Of a stretch of DNA of 53,231 nt, positions 43,657 through 53,231 are shown one piece after another. The DNA comes from Streptomyces sp. ISL-100 (GTDB taxonomy: Bacteria > Actinomycetota > Actinomycetes > Streptomycetales > Streptomycetaceae): the NCBI RefSeq assembly GCF_018614615.1, contig NZ_JAGGOK010000077.1:1-53231 (forward strand). The letters are read 5' to 3'. The position numbers and the translations under genes are program-made. Within the stretch, counting starts at the first letter, position 1, and each line of letters starts with the position of its first letter. The notes beneath the pieces were generated by a model. The model was not told the DNA's origin, searched no databases, and worked only from the letters and a program-made list of their open reading frames with translations.

Positions 43657-44097
43657 TCAGCCGAAGTCGGCAAGGCCGACGGGGGGCGAACCGGGCGGAG
43701 GCGGGCCGGCAGCCGGCATGGTGCGCATGCCGGGTGCGGACCCGGCAGGCGCGGGCGCCGGCATGGTCGTCAGGCCGCCGCCCCCGCTCGACTGAAGGTC
43801 ATTCATCGTTTGGACGTCGGCGCCGTGGTAATTCGCCTTTGAGATACGGACCTTGTCGGCCAGCTCATGCAGCGCGCTCTCCAGGACCTTGGCCTCGGCC
43901 TGCCACGCTTCGGAGAAGTTGTTGAACGCCGGGCCCGAGTCCGAACCGCCCAGGGCGTCCGGCGTGTAGCAGAGCTGCTCCTGGAGAGCTGCGCCGATGT
44001 CACCGGCGTCGTCGCCCGCCCGGTCGAGCTTGTCCGCCTCGGCGTCCATCCCGCTCTTCTGGACGCGGTAGCCACCCTGTTGCGTCTGCCCGGCCAT
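43657..44097 (-). CDS. EspC-like type VII secretion protein with YxxxD signal
   Basis: 146 residues with GGGGGAAG before the ATG. Residues 15-95 form a helical pair typical of EspC/WXG100-like proteins (FNNFSEAWQAEAKVLESALHELADKVRISKANYHGAD), ending in Y90-x3-D94, the type VII export signal. A Pro/Gly/Met tail follows (residues 104-146). It probably pairs with the WXG domain of the next gene, 62 bases downstream, to guide it through an ESX-like channel. No channel genes (eccB, eccC, eccD, mycP) are in the window. Confidence 0.8.
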   Translation of the reverse strand: MAGQTQQGGYRVQKSGMDAEADKLDRAGDDAGDIGAALQEQLCYTPDALGGSDSGPAFNNFSEAWQAEAKVLESALHELADKVRISKANYHGADVQTMNDLQSSGGGGLTTMPAPAPAGSAPGMRTMPAAGPPPPGSPPVGLADFG

Positions 44098-44136
44098 CTT
44101 CCCCCGCTTGCAAGCCGATCCCGATCTTGGGGCGAA

Positions 44137-44142
44137 AGATTA
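44137..44142 (-). promoter_or_regulatory. Probable -10 box for the type VII toxin operon
   Basis: TAATCT on the minus strand, 40 bases before the ATG of the EspC-like gene, in an 83-base gap after sdhB. TTGTGG 19 bases upstream could be a weak -35. Confidence 0.35.
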
Positions 44143-44180
44143 GCAGCAGGGGGTGACATGCCCACAACCACGATGCCGGC

Positions 44181-44926
44181 TCAGCGGCGCGGCGCCTTCC
44201 GCGAGGCCCGCAGCCACTCCTTGTTCATCGCGGCGATGGACGGCAGCGGGATGCCCTTCGGGCAGGCCGTGGCGCACTCGCCCGCCAGGGTGCAGCCGCC
44301 GAAGCCCTCTTCGTCCATGGTCGCGACCATGTCCAGGACACGCGTCTCGCGCTCCGGAGCGCCCTGCGGGAGAACATTGAGGTGGTTGATCTTCGCGGAG
44401 GTGAAAAGCATCGCCGAGCCGTTCGGGCAGGCCGCGACGCACGCGCCGCAGCCGATGCACTCGGCGTGCTCGAACGCGAAGTCGGCGTCCGCCTTGGGAA
44501 CGGGCGTGGCGTGCGCTTCGGGGGCGGCGCCCGTCGGGACGCTGATGTAGCCGCCGGCGCCGATGATCCGGTCGAACGCCGACCGGTCCACGACCAGGTC
44601 CTTGACCACCGGGAAGGCTCCCGCGCGCCACGGCTCGACGTCGACGGTGTCACCGTCGTTGAAGTGCCGCATGTGCAGCTGGCAGGTGGTGGTGCGCTCC
44701 GGTCCGTGCGCGTCGCCGTTGATGACGACACCGCACGCACCGCAGATGCCCTCGCGGCAGTCATGGTCGAAGGCGATGGGCTCGTCGCCGCGCAGGATCA
44801 GGGTCTCGTTGAGCGTGTCGAGCATCTCCAGGAAGGACATGTCCTCGGCGATGTCGTCGATGTCGTACGTGACCATCTCGCCGGGGGCGTCGGCATTGCG
44901 CTGGCGCCAGACGCGCAGGGTGAGCC

Positions 44927-44930
<4 letters not shown>
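44181..44930 (-). CDS. sdhB: Succinate dehydrogenase iron-sulfur subunit
   Basis: 249 residues. 2Fe-2S ligands in CREGICGACGVV and the later Cys (TCQL); 4Fe-4S and 3Fe-4S ligands in CIGCGACVAACPNGS and CATACPKGIPL. It passes electrons from SdhA to the quinone. The start overlaps the sdhA stop (ATGA). The spacing of the second ferredoxin motif is as in three-subunit SdhCAB of Gram-positives. Confidence 0.95.
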
Positions 44931-46894
<1,964 letters not shown>

Positions 46895-46895
46895 G

Positions 46896-47603
46896 TCAGC
46901 TCACCACTCCAGTCATCACGGCGACCGGTACGGAGATGAATCCGGCGGTCAGCACCAGCGCCAGGCCATTGGCCACGGCCTTGAGAATCCGGTCGCGCCG
47001 CGCGTTCCCCACGCCCAGCGTCTGCGCGGCGCTCCAGAAGCCGTGCCGGATGTGCAGCCCCACGGCCAGCATGGCCACGAGGTAGATGACGTTCCCGTAC
47101 CAGGTGCTGAAGGTCGCGACGACGTTCTCGTACGGGCGCCCCGGCTGGGCGTTCTCGTTCACCGTGAGCGTCGTCAGGTCCAGCAGGTGCCACACGATGA
47201 ACAGCGCGAGGATGATCCCGCCCCACTGCATGGTCCGCGTCGCGTAGCTCGCCCGCCGCCGCTTGTGGACGTACTTGCTCGGCCGCGCCTTGATGTCCCG
47301 CCTGCTGAGCTGGTACGCCGCGACGCCGTGCAGCACGACCGCCGCGAGCAGCACCACGCGCACGACCCACAGTGCCCACTCGTAATGCAGGAGGGGCTCC
47401 CCCATGGTCCGCAGCCAGTGCGCGTACGCGTTGAACTCCCCGGAACCGAAGAAGATCTTGAGGTTGCCGAGCATGTGGGCGACCAGGTACATCAGCATGA
47501 TCAGGCCGCTCACGGCCATCACCGTCTTCTTGCCGACGGTCGATCCCCAGAACGATCGCGTGAGTGACGGTTGCCGTTCTTCCGTCCGCGTAGCCAGTGC
47601 CAT
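46896..47603 (-). CDS. sdhC: Succinate dehydrogenase cytochrome b subunit
   Basis: 235 residues with about five membrane helices and haem-ligand-like His (TVMAVSGLIMLMYLVAHMLGNLKIF, WALWVVRVVLLAAVVLHGVAAYQL, GIILALFIVWHLLDLTTL, VYLVAMLAVGLHIRHGFWSAAQTLG). This is the single-subunit di-haem anchor of the B. subtilis type. First gene of the operon; probably controlled with the divergent LysR regulator. Confidence 0.92.
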   Translation of the reverse strand: MALATRTEERQPSLTRSFWGSTVGKKTVMAVSGLIMLMYLVAHMLGNLKIFFGSGEFNAYAHWLRTMGEPLLHYEWALWVVRVVLLAAVVLHGVAAYQLSRRDIKARPSKYVHKRRRASYATRTMQWGGIILALFIVWHLLDLTTLTVNENAQPGRPYENVVATFSTWYGNVIYLVAMLAVGLHIRHGFWSAAQTLGVGNARRDRILKAVANGLALVLTAGFISVPVAVMTGVVS

Positions 47604-47641
47604 GGGGCTGACGTTAGGGCCGTCGCACCTCAGAGGTCCAA

Positions 47642-47677
47642 GACATGGTCCAGCTCATGTCCATAGGCTGTGGCTAT
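47642..47677. promoter_or_regulatory. LysR-type binding sites between sdhC and the LysR gene
   Basis: GACAT-N10-ATGTC (47642-47661) and ATAG-N7-CTAT (47663-47677), the latter with the T-N11-A spacing of LysR boxes. Both lie in the 93-base divergent gap. Confidence 0.5.
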
Positions 47678-47696
47678 CCTCGATATCGTTGGGCGC

Positions 47697-48617
47697 ATGC
47701 AGTTCCAGCAGCTCCTCTATTTCGTGACCGTCGCCGAGACCCTGCACTTCACCCACGCCGCCGAGCAGGTGCACGTCTCCCAGCCGTCCCTCTCCCAGCA
47801 GATCCGCGCGCTGGAGAAGGAGCTGGGCGCCGACCTGTTCACCCGGGCCCGCGGCAACATCGCCCTCACCGACGCCGGTGAGGCTCTGCTGCCGCTCGCC
47901 CGGCGCATCCTCGCCGACGCCGACACCGCCCGGCATGAAGTCCAGGAGCTGGCGCAGCTGCGGCGCGGCCGGGTGCGGCTCGGTGCGACGCCGAGCCTGT
48001 GCACCGGGCTGCTCCCGGACGTACTGCGGACCTTCCACGATCTGCATCCCGGCATCCAGCTGCTGATCGAGGAGAGCGGCTCGCACGATCTCGTACGGGA
48101 GCTGGCGCGCGGCGCACTCGACCTCGCCCTGGTCGTGCTGCCGCTGCCGACGCCGTCGCCCGCCCTGACCACCGTCGGGCTGCTGCACGAGGACCTGGTC
48201 GTGGTCTCCTCGGCATCGCTGCCCCGTCCAGGGAAAGGCGGCAGGTCCGTACGCATCGCCGATCTTGAGGGCGAGCCGCTGGTGATGTTCCGGCACGGCT
48301 ACGACCTGCGCGAGCTGACCGTCGCCGCCTGCCGCGCCGAAGGCTTCGAGCCGTCGTTCACGGTGGAGGGCGGCGAGATGGACGCCGTTCTCGGCTTCGT
48401 ACGGGCCGGGCTCGGGCTCGCCGTCGTACCGCGCATGGTGGCCGCGCGGGCGGGGCGCGACCTGCGGGTCACGCCGCTGGCGCGGCCGGGCCTGCACCGT
48501 ACGATCGCACTCGCGCACCGCAGCGACGTGGCTCCGCCGCGCGCGGCGCGCGAGCTCCAGAACGTACTCCTCGCTTCCCGGGTCCGTCAGACGGCGTCGG
48601 CCAGCAGCAAGGTGTGA
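47697..48617 (+). CDS. LysR-family transcription regulator
   Basis: 306 residues from the ATG giving MQFQQLLYFVTVAETLHF. Helix-turn-helix (FTHAAEQVHVSQPSLSQQIRALEKELGADLFTR) and effector domain (VRLGATPSLCTGLLPDVLRTFHDLHPGIQLLIEE). It is divergent from sdhCAB, with inverted repeats between, so it probably controls that operon or itself. Its 3' end overlaps the 3' end of the convergent rmdA-like gene by 31 bases. Confidence 0.9.
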   Translation: MQFQQLLYFVTVAETLHFTHAAEQVHVSQPSLSQQIRALEKELGADLFTRARGNIALTDAGEALLPLARRILADADTARHEVQELAQLRRGRVRLGATPSLCTGLLPDVLRTFHDLHPGIQLLIEESGSHDLVRELARGALDLALVVLPLPTPSPALTTVGLLHEDLVVVSSASLPRPGKGGRSVRIADLEGEPLVMFRHGYDLRELTVAACRAEGFEPSFTVEGGEMDAVLGFVRAGLGLAVVPRMVAARAGRDLRVTPLARPGLHRTIALAHRSDVAPPRAARELQNVLLASRVRQTASASSKV

Positions 48618-50734
48618 ATGCGGTCCGGTGCGCCGGGCCTGGCGTAGTACCAGCCCTGCGCGGTGTCGCAGCCGAGCTCGCGCAACTGCGCGGCCTGCGC
48701 GCCCGTCTCCACACCCTCCACCGTGACGGCCAGCTTCAGGCTGTGCGCCAGGGACACGATGCCCTCGACGATCTTCAGGTCGACGTCGTCGGCCGGGTGC
48801 TGCTGCATGGACCGGGTGAAGGAACGGTCCAGCTTCAGCACGCTCACCGGCAGCCTGCGCAGATTGGCGAGGTTGGAGTATCCGGTGCCGAAGTCGTCGA
48901 GCGCGATGTCCACTCCCATCTCGGCGAGCTGGCGCAGCGGCTTGAGCAGGTCGTCGTCGGCGCCGATCAGCGCCGACTCGGTGACTTCCAGACACAAAGC
49001 GCCCGGTTCGAGACCCGCGCGCTCCAGCACGTCCACTGTGTCGGCGACGAGACGGGGGTGGTGGAGCTGCATCGGTGAGAGGTTCACGTTGATGCGCAGC
49101 GGACCGCCGTCCGTGTGCCGCTCCTGCCAGAATCTGGCCTGGCGTACGGACTCTTCGAGCACCCAGCGGCCGAGCGGGACGATCAGCCCGGTGTGCTCGG
49201 CGAGCGGGATGAACCGGTCGGGGCCGAGAACGCCGTGCTGCGGATGGCACCAGCGCACCAGCGCCTCCGCGCCGTGCACACTGCCGTCGCCGAGGTGCAC
49301 GAGCGGCTGGTACTCGATGAAGAACTCGTTGCGCTCCAGCGCGGCGGGCAGGGCGTTGGTGAGCCCGTGCCGGGTGATGGCGCGGGCGTCCGCCTCGGCG
49401 TCGGCGGTCTCGAAGCGGTTGCCGCCCGCCGACTTGGCGCGGTACATGGTGATGTCGGCGCTCCGCAGCACCTCCGCCGGGCCGCGTTCGCCGGCCGGGC
49501 CTTCGACGATGCCGATGCTGCCGCGTACGGTCAGATCCCGGCCCTCGATGCGGATCGGGGCCGCCAGCGCGTTCAGGATGCGGGCGGCGAGCTCGTCGAC
49601 CTCCTGGCGGGTGTCGGGGCCGGTGGTGAGCGCCACGAACTCGTCGCCGCCGAGCCTGGCCACCATCTCGCCGGGCGCTGTCGCGCAGCTCTGGAGGCGG
49701 TCGGCGACCTCGACGAGCAGCCGGTCGCCGGCCGAGTGGCCGAGGCTGTCGTTGACCGCCTTGAAGCCGTCGAGATCGAGGTAGCACAGGCCGAAGCGCA
49801 TGCCGTCGCCCGCGGACAGGGCCTTCTCCAGGCGCTCGAAGAAGAGCGTGCGGTTCGGCAGACCGGTCAGGGCATCATGAGTCGCCTCGTAGCGGAGTCG
49901 CAGGTTGAGCAGCCGCCGCTCGGTGGTGTCCTCCATGAGCGCCAGCTGGTACTGCGGCCGGCCGTCGGCGTCGCGCAGCAGCGAGACCGTCAGATTGGTC
50001 CACAGGACCGTGCCGTCAGTGCGGTAGTACGGCTTCTCCACGCGGTAGTTCTCGCGCTCGCCGCGCACCAGCTCGCCGTACAGCTTCCAGACGTGCGGCG
50101 TGTCCTCGGGGTGCACCCACTCGCTGACCTTCCGGCCGCGCATGTAGTGGTCGAGCCCGCCGAACATGCGCATGAGCGCTTCGTTGACCTCCAGGATGTT
50201 GCCTTCGAGATCCGCGATGCCGATGCCGACCGCCGCTCCCTCGAAGACCGCGCGAAAGCGCGTCTCGGTGTCGTGCAGCGCCTTCTGCGCCTCGCTGCTC
50301 GCCACCAGGGACGACCGTGCGACCGCCTCCTGCTCGGCGAGCGTGCGCTCACGCAGGGCCTGCGCGAAGCCGGCGGCGATGGCGTGCTGGAGCCGGGCGC
50401 AGCGGGCCCGGTGCTCCTCGGCCTCGGCGGGCGAGTCCTCCTCCCCGGCGCAGTACAGCACCAGGTAGGAGTCGACGACTCCGAGCGTACGGACGAGGGC
50501 TTCCGGGTCGGTGCAGTGGGCGGCGACCAGAGCGGCACCGACCTCGTGCGCCGGCGCCGTGTCGAAGGGCCGGCGGTGCAGCGCGGCGCTCAACTGCCGC
50601 GCGAGTGGCAGCAGGTGCCGCTCAACCTCGGGCCGGGTCATGGAGGTTGCGGTGACGGGGAAGATCGCCCGGCTCCAGATGGTGGCAAACCGCCCGAGTC
50701 TGTCGTCCACCGGTGCCTGCGATGGCACGCTCAC
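48587..50734 (-). CDS. rmdA: PAS-GGDEF-EAL c-di-GMP enzyme, RmdA-like
   Basis: 715 residues, GTG start overlapping the previous stop (GTGA). Residues 1-150 helical; PAS about 158-275 (FRAVFEGAAVGIGIADLEGNI ... QLALMEDTTERR); GGDEF about 282-440 with intact GGDEF at 362-366; EAL about 455-710 with EAL at 490-492, DDFGTGYSNLANL and the expected acidic residues. The RxxD inhibitory site before GGDEF is missing. Both catalytic motifs are complete, so it may make and break c-di-GMP. Domain order and neighbourhood match RmdA (SCO0928, recalled), which governs development in Streptomyces. No membrane helix, so cytoplasmic. Confidence 0.88.
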   Translation of the reverse strand: MSVPSQAPVDDRLGRFATIWSRAIFPVTATSMTRPEVERHLLPLARQLSAALHRRPFDTAPAHEVGAALVAAHCTDPEALVRTLGVVDSYLVLYCAGEEDSPAEAEEHRARCARLQHAIAAGFAQALRERTLAEQEAVARSSLVASSEAQKALHDTETRFRAVFEGAAVGIGIADLEGNILEVNEALMRMFGGLDHYMRGRKVSEWVHPEDTPHVWKLYGELVRGERENYRVEKPYYRTDGTVLWTNLTVSLLRDADGRPQYQLALMEDTTERRLLNLRLRYEATHDALTGLPNRTLFFERLEKALSAGDGMRFGLCYLDLDGFKAVNDSLGHSAGDRLLVEVADRLQSCATAPGEMVARLGGDEFVALTTGPDTRQEVDELAARILNALAAPIRIEGRDLTVRGSIGIVEGPAGERGPAEVLRSADITMYRAKSAGGNRFETADAEADARAITRHGLTNALPAALERNEFFIEYQPLVHLGDGSVHGAEALVRWCHPQHGVLGPDRFIPLAEHTGLIVPLGRWVLEESVRQARFWQERHTDGGPLRINVNLSPMQLHHPRLVADTVDVLERAGLEPGALCLEVTESALIGADDDLLKPLRQLAEMGVDIALDDFGTGYSNLANLRRLPVSVLKLDRSFTRSMQQHPADDVDLKIVEGIVSLAHSLKLAVTVEGVETGAQAAQLRELGCDTAQGWYYARPGAPDRIHTLLLADAV

Positions 50735-51546
50735 GCCTTGCGTCCCACTCCTGCGAAGCCCGAGAAGGCGAATGGATCCTCCTGCGCGAGCGGGGTCTGA
50801 GGCCGCCACTCGGGCATCGCGACCAGTCCCGGCTCGACCATCTCGAATCCCTCGAAGAACCGCATGACCTGCTCGCGCGAGCGCATGATCAGCGGGTTCT
50901 TGATGTTCTTGTAGACCCCGACCGTGCCGCCCGCCTGCTCCTGGGTGAGCGGGATTCCTTCGTACGAGGCGTGAGTGAGGATCAGGACGCTGCCGGGCGC
51001 GAGGGCGTCGCGCAGGGTGTCGACGGCGGCCTGCGGATCGTCGGCGTCCTCGACGAAGTGGAGTACGGCGACGAGCAGCAGCGCCACCGGCCGGTCCAGA
51101 TCGATGAGTTCGCCGACGACGGGGCTGTTGAGGATCTCCTGCGGCTTGCGCAGGTCGGCAGCCGCCACACCGGCCCGGTCGTTGCCCGCGAGCACGGCCT
51201 GGCTGTGCGCGACGGCGACCGGGTCGTGGTCGATGTACGCGACGCGGGCCTCGGGGTTGGCCGCCTGGGCAACCTCGTGGACGTTGCCGAAGGTCGGTAT
51301 GCCCGATCCGATGTCGAGGAACTGGGTGATGCCCTCGTCGGCCGCGAAGCGCACCGCGCGGCGCATGAACGCCCGGTTCGCCTGCATGATCTTCGGGAGG
51401 CCCGGCATGAACTCCATTGCCTTGCGGGCTGCTTGCCTGTCGACCTCGAAGTTGTGCGAACCGCCCAGGTAGAAGTCGTAAATCCGGGACACGCTCGGCA
51501 CCGTGAGGTCGATGCCCTGTGGTGCCCAGGCGGGTCGCTCCATCAT
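50731..51546 (-). CDS. SAM-dependent methyltransferase (DUF574 family)
   Basis: 271 residues. SAM site FLDIGSGIPTFGNVHEVAQAANPEARVAYIDHDPVAVAHSQAVL; family opening SVSRIYDFYLGGSHNFEVDRQAA and ALLLVAVLHFVED. This large Streptomyces family has no agreed substrate. Its stop overlaps the rmdA-like start, so the two are translated together, hinting at a common role. Confidence 0.92.
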   Translation of the reverse strand: MMERPAWAPQGIDLTVPSVSRIYDFYLGGSHNFEVDRQAARKAMEFMPGLPKIMQANRAFMRRAVRFAADEGITQFLDIGSGIPTFGNVHEVAQAANPEARVAYIDHDPVAVAHSQAVLAGNDRAGVAAADLRKPQEILNSPVVGELIDLDRPVALLLVAVLHFVEDADDPQAAVDTLRDALAPGSVLILTHASYEGIPLTQEQAGGTVGVYKNIKNPLIMRSREQVMRFFEGFEMVEPGLVAMPEWRPQTPLAQEDPFAFSGFAGVGRKA

Positions 51547-51773
51547 GTCTCCAACTCATCGCCACGGGACATCCGGTCATGAGCAAGACCGGTGTTCGAG
51601 CCGAGGCTACTGATCGGCAGGCATCAGAGCGAGCAAAAACGGAAATTCGCGGTCCGTTCTCGGTCACACGCCGCAGGCATGTGCGGCATAAATGACCGGC
51701 CCGTCCCTTCCGCGGCGGGGCGGAGAGACGGGCCGGCCGGGCCGGGCGCCACAGCGTGGGGACGCTGTCGGAG

Positions 51774-52775
51774 CTACTTGGGCGCGCCGACCAGCTTGCC
51801 CTCGGGCGAGACCGCGTACCAAGTGCCACCGACGCCCTGGCCGTTGGTGTCACCCGGCTTCGCGTCGCCCGAGAAGGTGTAGAGGGGCCAGCAGTCGATC
51901 GTCTGCTGCTTGATTCCGTCGGGGCGGTCGAAGGTGACGAAGCCCTTCTTGAGGATGCCTTCGGTGTCGTTCTTCTCGACCGGCGGGACGACCGGCCACT
52001 TGTCGAGGCAGGCGCCGGTGCAGGCGGTCTTCATCGGCCAGGCGGAGTCTTTCTTGAACCGGTAGACCGTCATGCCGTTGGAGTCGACCACGACGTCGCC
52101 GAGCTTGGCGTCCTTGCGTACGGACATGCCCGCGAGGTCGGCGGGGTTCTCGGCCTCGCCCGCGTCACCGGCATCTCCCTCGTCACCGGCGCCACCGGCC
52201 GCCGCGCCCGGTGCGGCCTTCTTGCCGTCGGGGGCGGAGGCGAACCAAGTGCCGCCGACGCCCTGGCCCTTGGCGTCGCCGGGCTTGGCATCCTTGGCGA
52301 AGCGGTACATGGGCCAGCCGCCGATGGTGAGCTGTTTGGTGCCGTCGGCCCTGGCCACCTCGCCGAGCATCGAGGCGTCGGTACCAGGGGCGGCCGTGGC
52401 GTCGCCGGCCGGCACGACCGGCCAGGCCTTCGCACAGTCGCCCTCGCAATTCGACTTCGGCGGGCTGGCGGTGTCCTTGTCGAACCGGTAGAGCGTGAAA
52501 CCCTCGCTGTCGGTGAGGACCTCGCCGAGCTTCTTGCTGTCCCAGACGGCGAGTTGTCCCGCGGCCTTGGGTGCGGCGGCCCCGCCGGCGGCGTCGTCGC
52601 CGTAACCGCCCTTGTCGGAGCCGTAGCCGGTGTCGGCGGGCTGCTGCGCCGGGTTGGCATTTCCCACCGCCTGGCCGTTGGGGGACTCGGTCGCCGTGTC
52701 CTGACCGCACGCCGTCGTCAGCGCCATCACAGCCGCCGCCGTCACCGCGAGCGAGACGTTCCGCCAGGTCTTCAT
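51774..52775 (-). CDS. SCO0930-family lipoprotein
   Basis: 333 residues. Signal peptide with lipobox-like LTTAC. Four secreted repeat units (PF03640 type): LGEVLTDSEGFTLYRFDKD, QLTIGGWPMYRFAKDAKPGDAKGQGVGGTWFA, LGDVVVDSNGMTVYRFKKD and QTIDCWPLYTFSGDAKPGDTNGQGVGGTWYA. Cys pairs (NCEGDC, ACTGAC) occur in units 1 and 3. It sits outside the membrane. Similar proteins may act in redox or haem handling but the role is not established. Confidence 0.9.
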   Translation of the reverse strand: MKTWRNVSLAVTAAAVMALTTACGQDTATESPNGQAVGNANPAQQPADTGYGSDKGGYGDDAAGGAAAPKAAGQLAVWDSKKLGEVLTDSEGFTLYRFDKDTASPPKSNCEGDCAKAWPVVPAGDATAAPGTDASMLGEVARADGTKQLTIGGWPMYRFAKDAKPGDAKGQGVGGTWFASAPDGKKAAPGAAAGGAGDEGDAGDAGEAENPADLAGMSVRKDAKLGDVVVDSNGMTVYRFKKDSAWPMKTACTGACLDKWPVVPPVEKNDTEGILKKGFVTFDRPDGIKQQTIDCWPLYTFSGDAKPGDTNGQGVGGTWYAVSPEGKLVGAPK

Positions 52776-52860
52776 GTGGACTCCTGTGCACCGAGGGTGT
52801 GTTGCGACGCCGTTGTGCGTCGCTCATGGCCCTAGGTACGGGCGGGGAGTGTCCCGGTGT

Positions 52861-53205
52861 TCAACGCGTTCGCAGAAATTTCCCAATGACCTTCGCGGCG
52901 CGCCCGGCCATCTCAAACGCAAAGCCGCGAAAGTCCCACCCATCAGGCGAATTGAGCGGGACCGCAGCGTGCCGGTGGTCCGCCCGGACGATGATCCCGA
53001 ACGTGCACCCTCCGTCCCCAGGACGCCTGTTGGCCGCCACCACCTTGGTCTGGCTGCTGCTGAGCCCCGTACCGGCCGCCGCCGACAACTGTTCGTACGC
53101 CTCCATTTTACCCAGCAGTGAGATGTCGTCGGGCTCGGCGGTCGCCGTCGCGGGAAGCGCGACCTGCACGGCGGGCCCGAAACCGAAGCCCCCGCCGACG
53201 CCCAC
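52861..53205 (-). CDS. Hypothetical exported protein, 5' end uncertain
   Basis: At least 114 residues, ending GKFLRTR. The called GTG opens a Gly/Val/Ala-rich stretch that reads on upstream in frame to the window edge (VVAVAVAPG...), so the true start may be outside. Around residue 25 comes AEPDDISLLGKMEAYEQLSAAAGTGLSSSQTKVVAANRRPG, which looks like a folded domain after a signal peptide. No family recognised. Confidence 0.5.
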   Translation of the reverse strand: MGVGGGFGFGPAVQVALPATATAEPDDISLLGKMEAYEQLSAAAGTGLSSSQTKVVAANRRPGDGGCTFGIIVRADHRHAAVPLNSPDGWDFRGFAFEMAGRAAKVIGKFLRTR

Positions 53206-53231
53206 CCCGGCGCCACCGCCACCGCCACCAC

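Overview
The window is about 53 kb of high-GC actinobacterial chromosome, almost certainly from a Streptomyces. The signs are very GC-rich third codon positions, many GTG starts, ATGA/GTGA-coupled operons, lipobox proteins, an ergothioneine (egtABCD) operon, a PAS-GGDEF-EAL protein resembling RmdA, and an SCO0930-family lipoprotein. From memory, the order PARG - egtABCD ... sdhCAB - LysR - rmdA - methyltransferase - SCO0930 lipoprotein matches the SCO0909-SCO0930 part of the S. coelicolor chromosome arm, so this is probably arm DNA with accessory insertions. No rRNA, tRNA or CRISPR array was recognised.

Left part (1-15.9 kb): assorted single genes (zinc-ribbon membrane protein, pirin, RsbW-like ATPase, phosphoribosyltransferase-hydrolase fusion, quinone oxidoreductase, GNAT), then a stress and metal neighbourhood. 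That neighbourhood holds a TetR with an odd C-terminal domain divergent from a second ClpX, a MerR/MerB pair with a stretched MerR-type promoter, a His-rich exported protein behind a CsoR-type copper operator, a double-VOC protein, a cold-shock protein, an FAD disulfide oxidoreductase and a thioredoxin.

Aromatic catabolism (15.9-21.5 kb): pcaF-pobA-benzaldehyde dehydrogenase form one operon divergent from a tandem-IclR regulator (PobR-like), with GTTC/GAAC half-sites between them. This should turn 4-hydroxybenzaldehyde-type lignin phenols into protocatechuate and finish the beta-ketoadipate route.

Secondary metabolism (23.0-25.0 kb): a cyclodipeptide synthase overlaps a P450. Both closely resemble the M. 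tuberculosis Rv2275/CYP121 pair that makes mycocyclosin from cyclo(Tyr-Tyr). A strong terminator closes the unit. It lies between a LacI regulator and an MFS-hydrolase pair.

27-38 kb: a deletion/frameshift-damaged GH18 gene, an orphan leaderless PemK-like toxin, a long GC microsatellite block, a bacterial PARG, the translationally coupled egtABCD operon, a repeat-rich spacer, dodecin, a HAD phosphatase, a luciferase-like oxidoreductase and a broken membrane-protein gene of lower GC, followed by a UvrA2-type ABC protein.

40.6-44.1 kb (most unusual): a fully coupled minus-strand operon. It encodes an EspC-like type VII secretion protein with a YxxxD signal; a large WXG-domain protein ending in a C39/papain-like cysteine-peptidase domain, currently split by a single extra base; a chagasin-like (I42 inhibitor) lipoprotein; an unknown 140-residue protein; and a second chagasin-like lipoprotein. 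I read this as a candidate exported protease toxin with membrane-anchored protease-inhibitor immunity.

Right end (44.2-53.2 kb): sdhCAB, a divergent LysR regulator, RmdA-like c-di-GMP enzyme coupled to a SAM methyltransferase, the SCO0930-type lipoprotein and a hypothetical protein at the edge.
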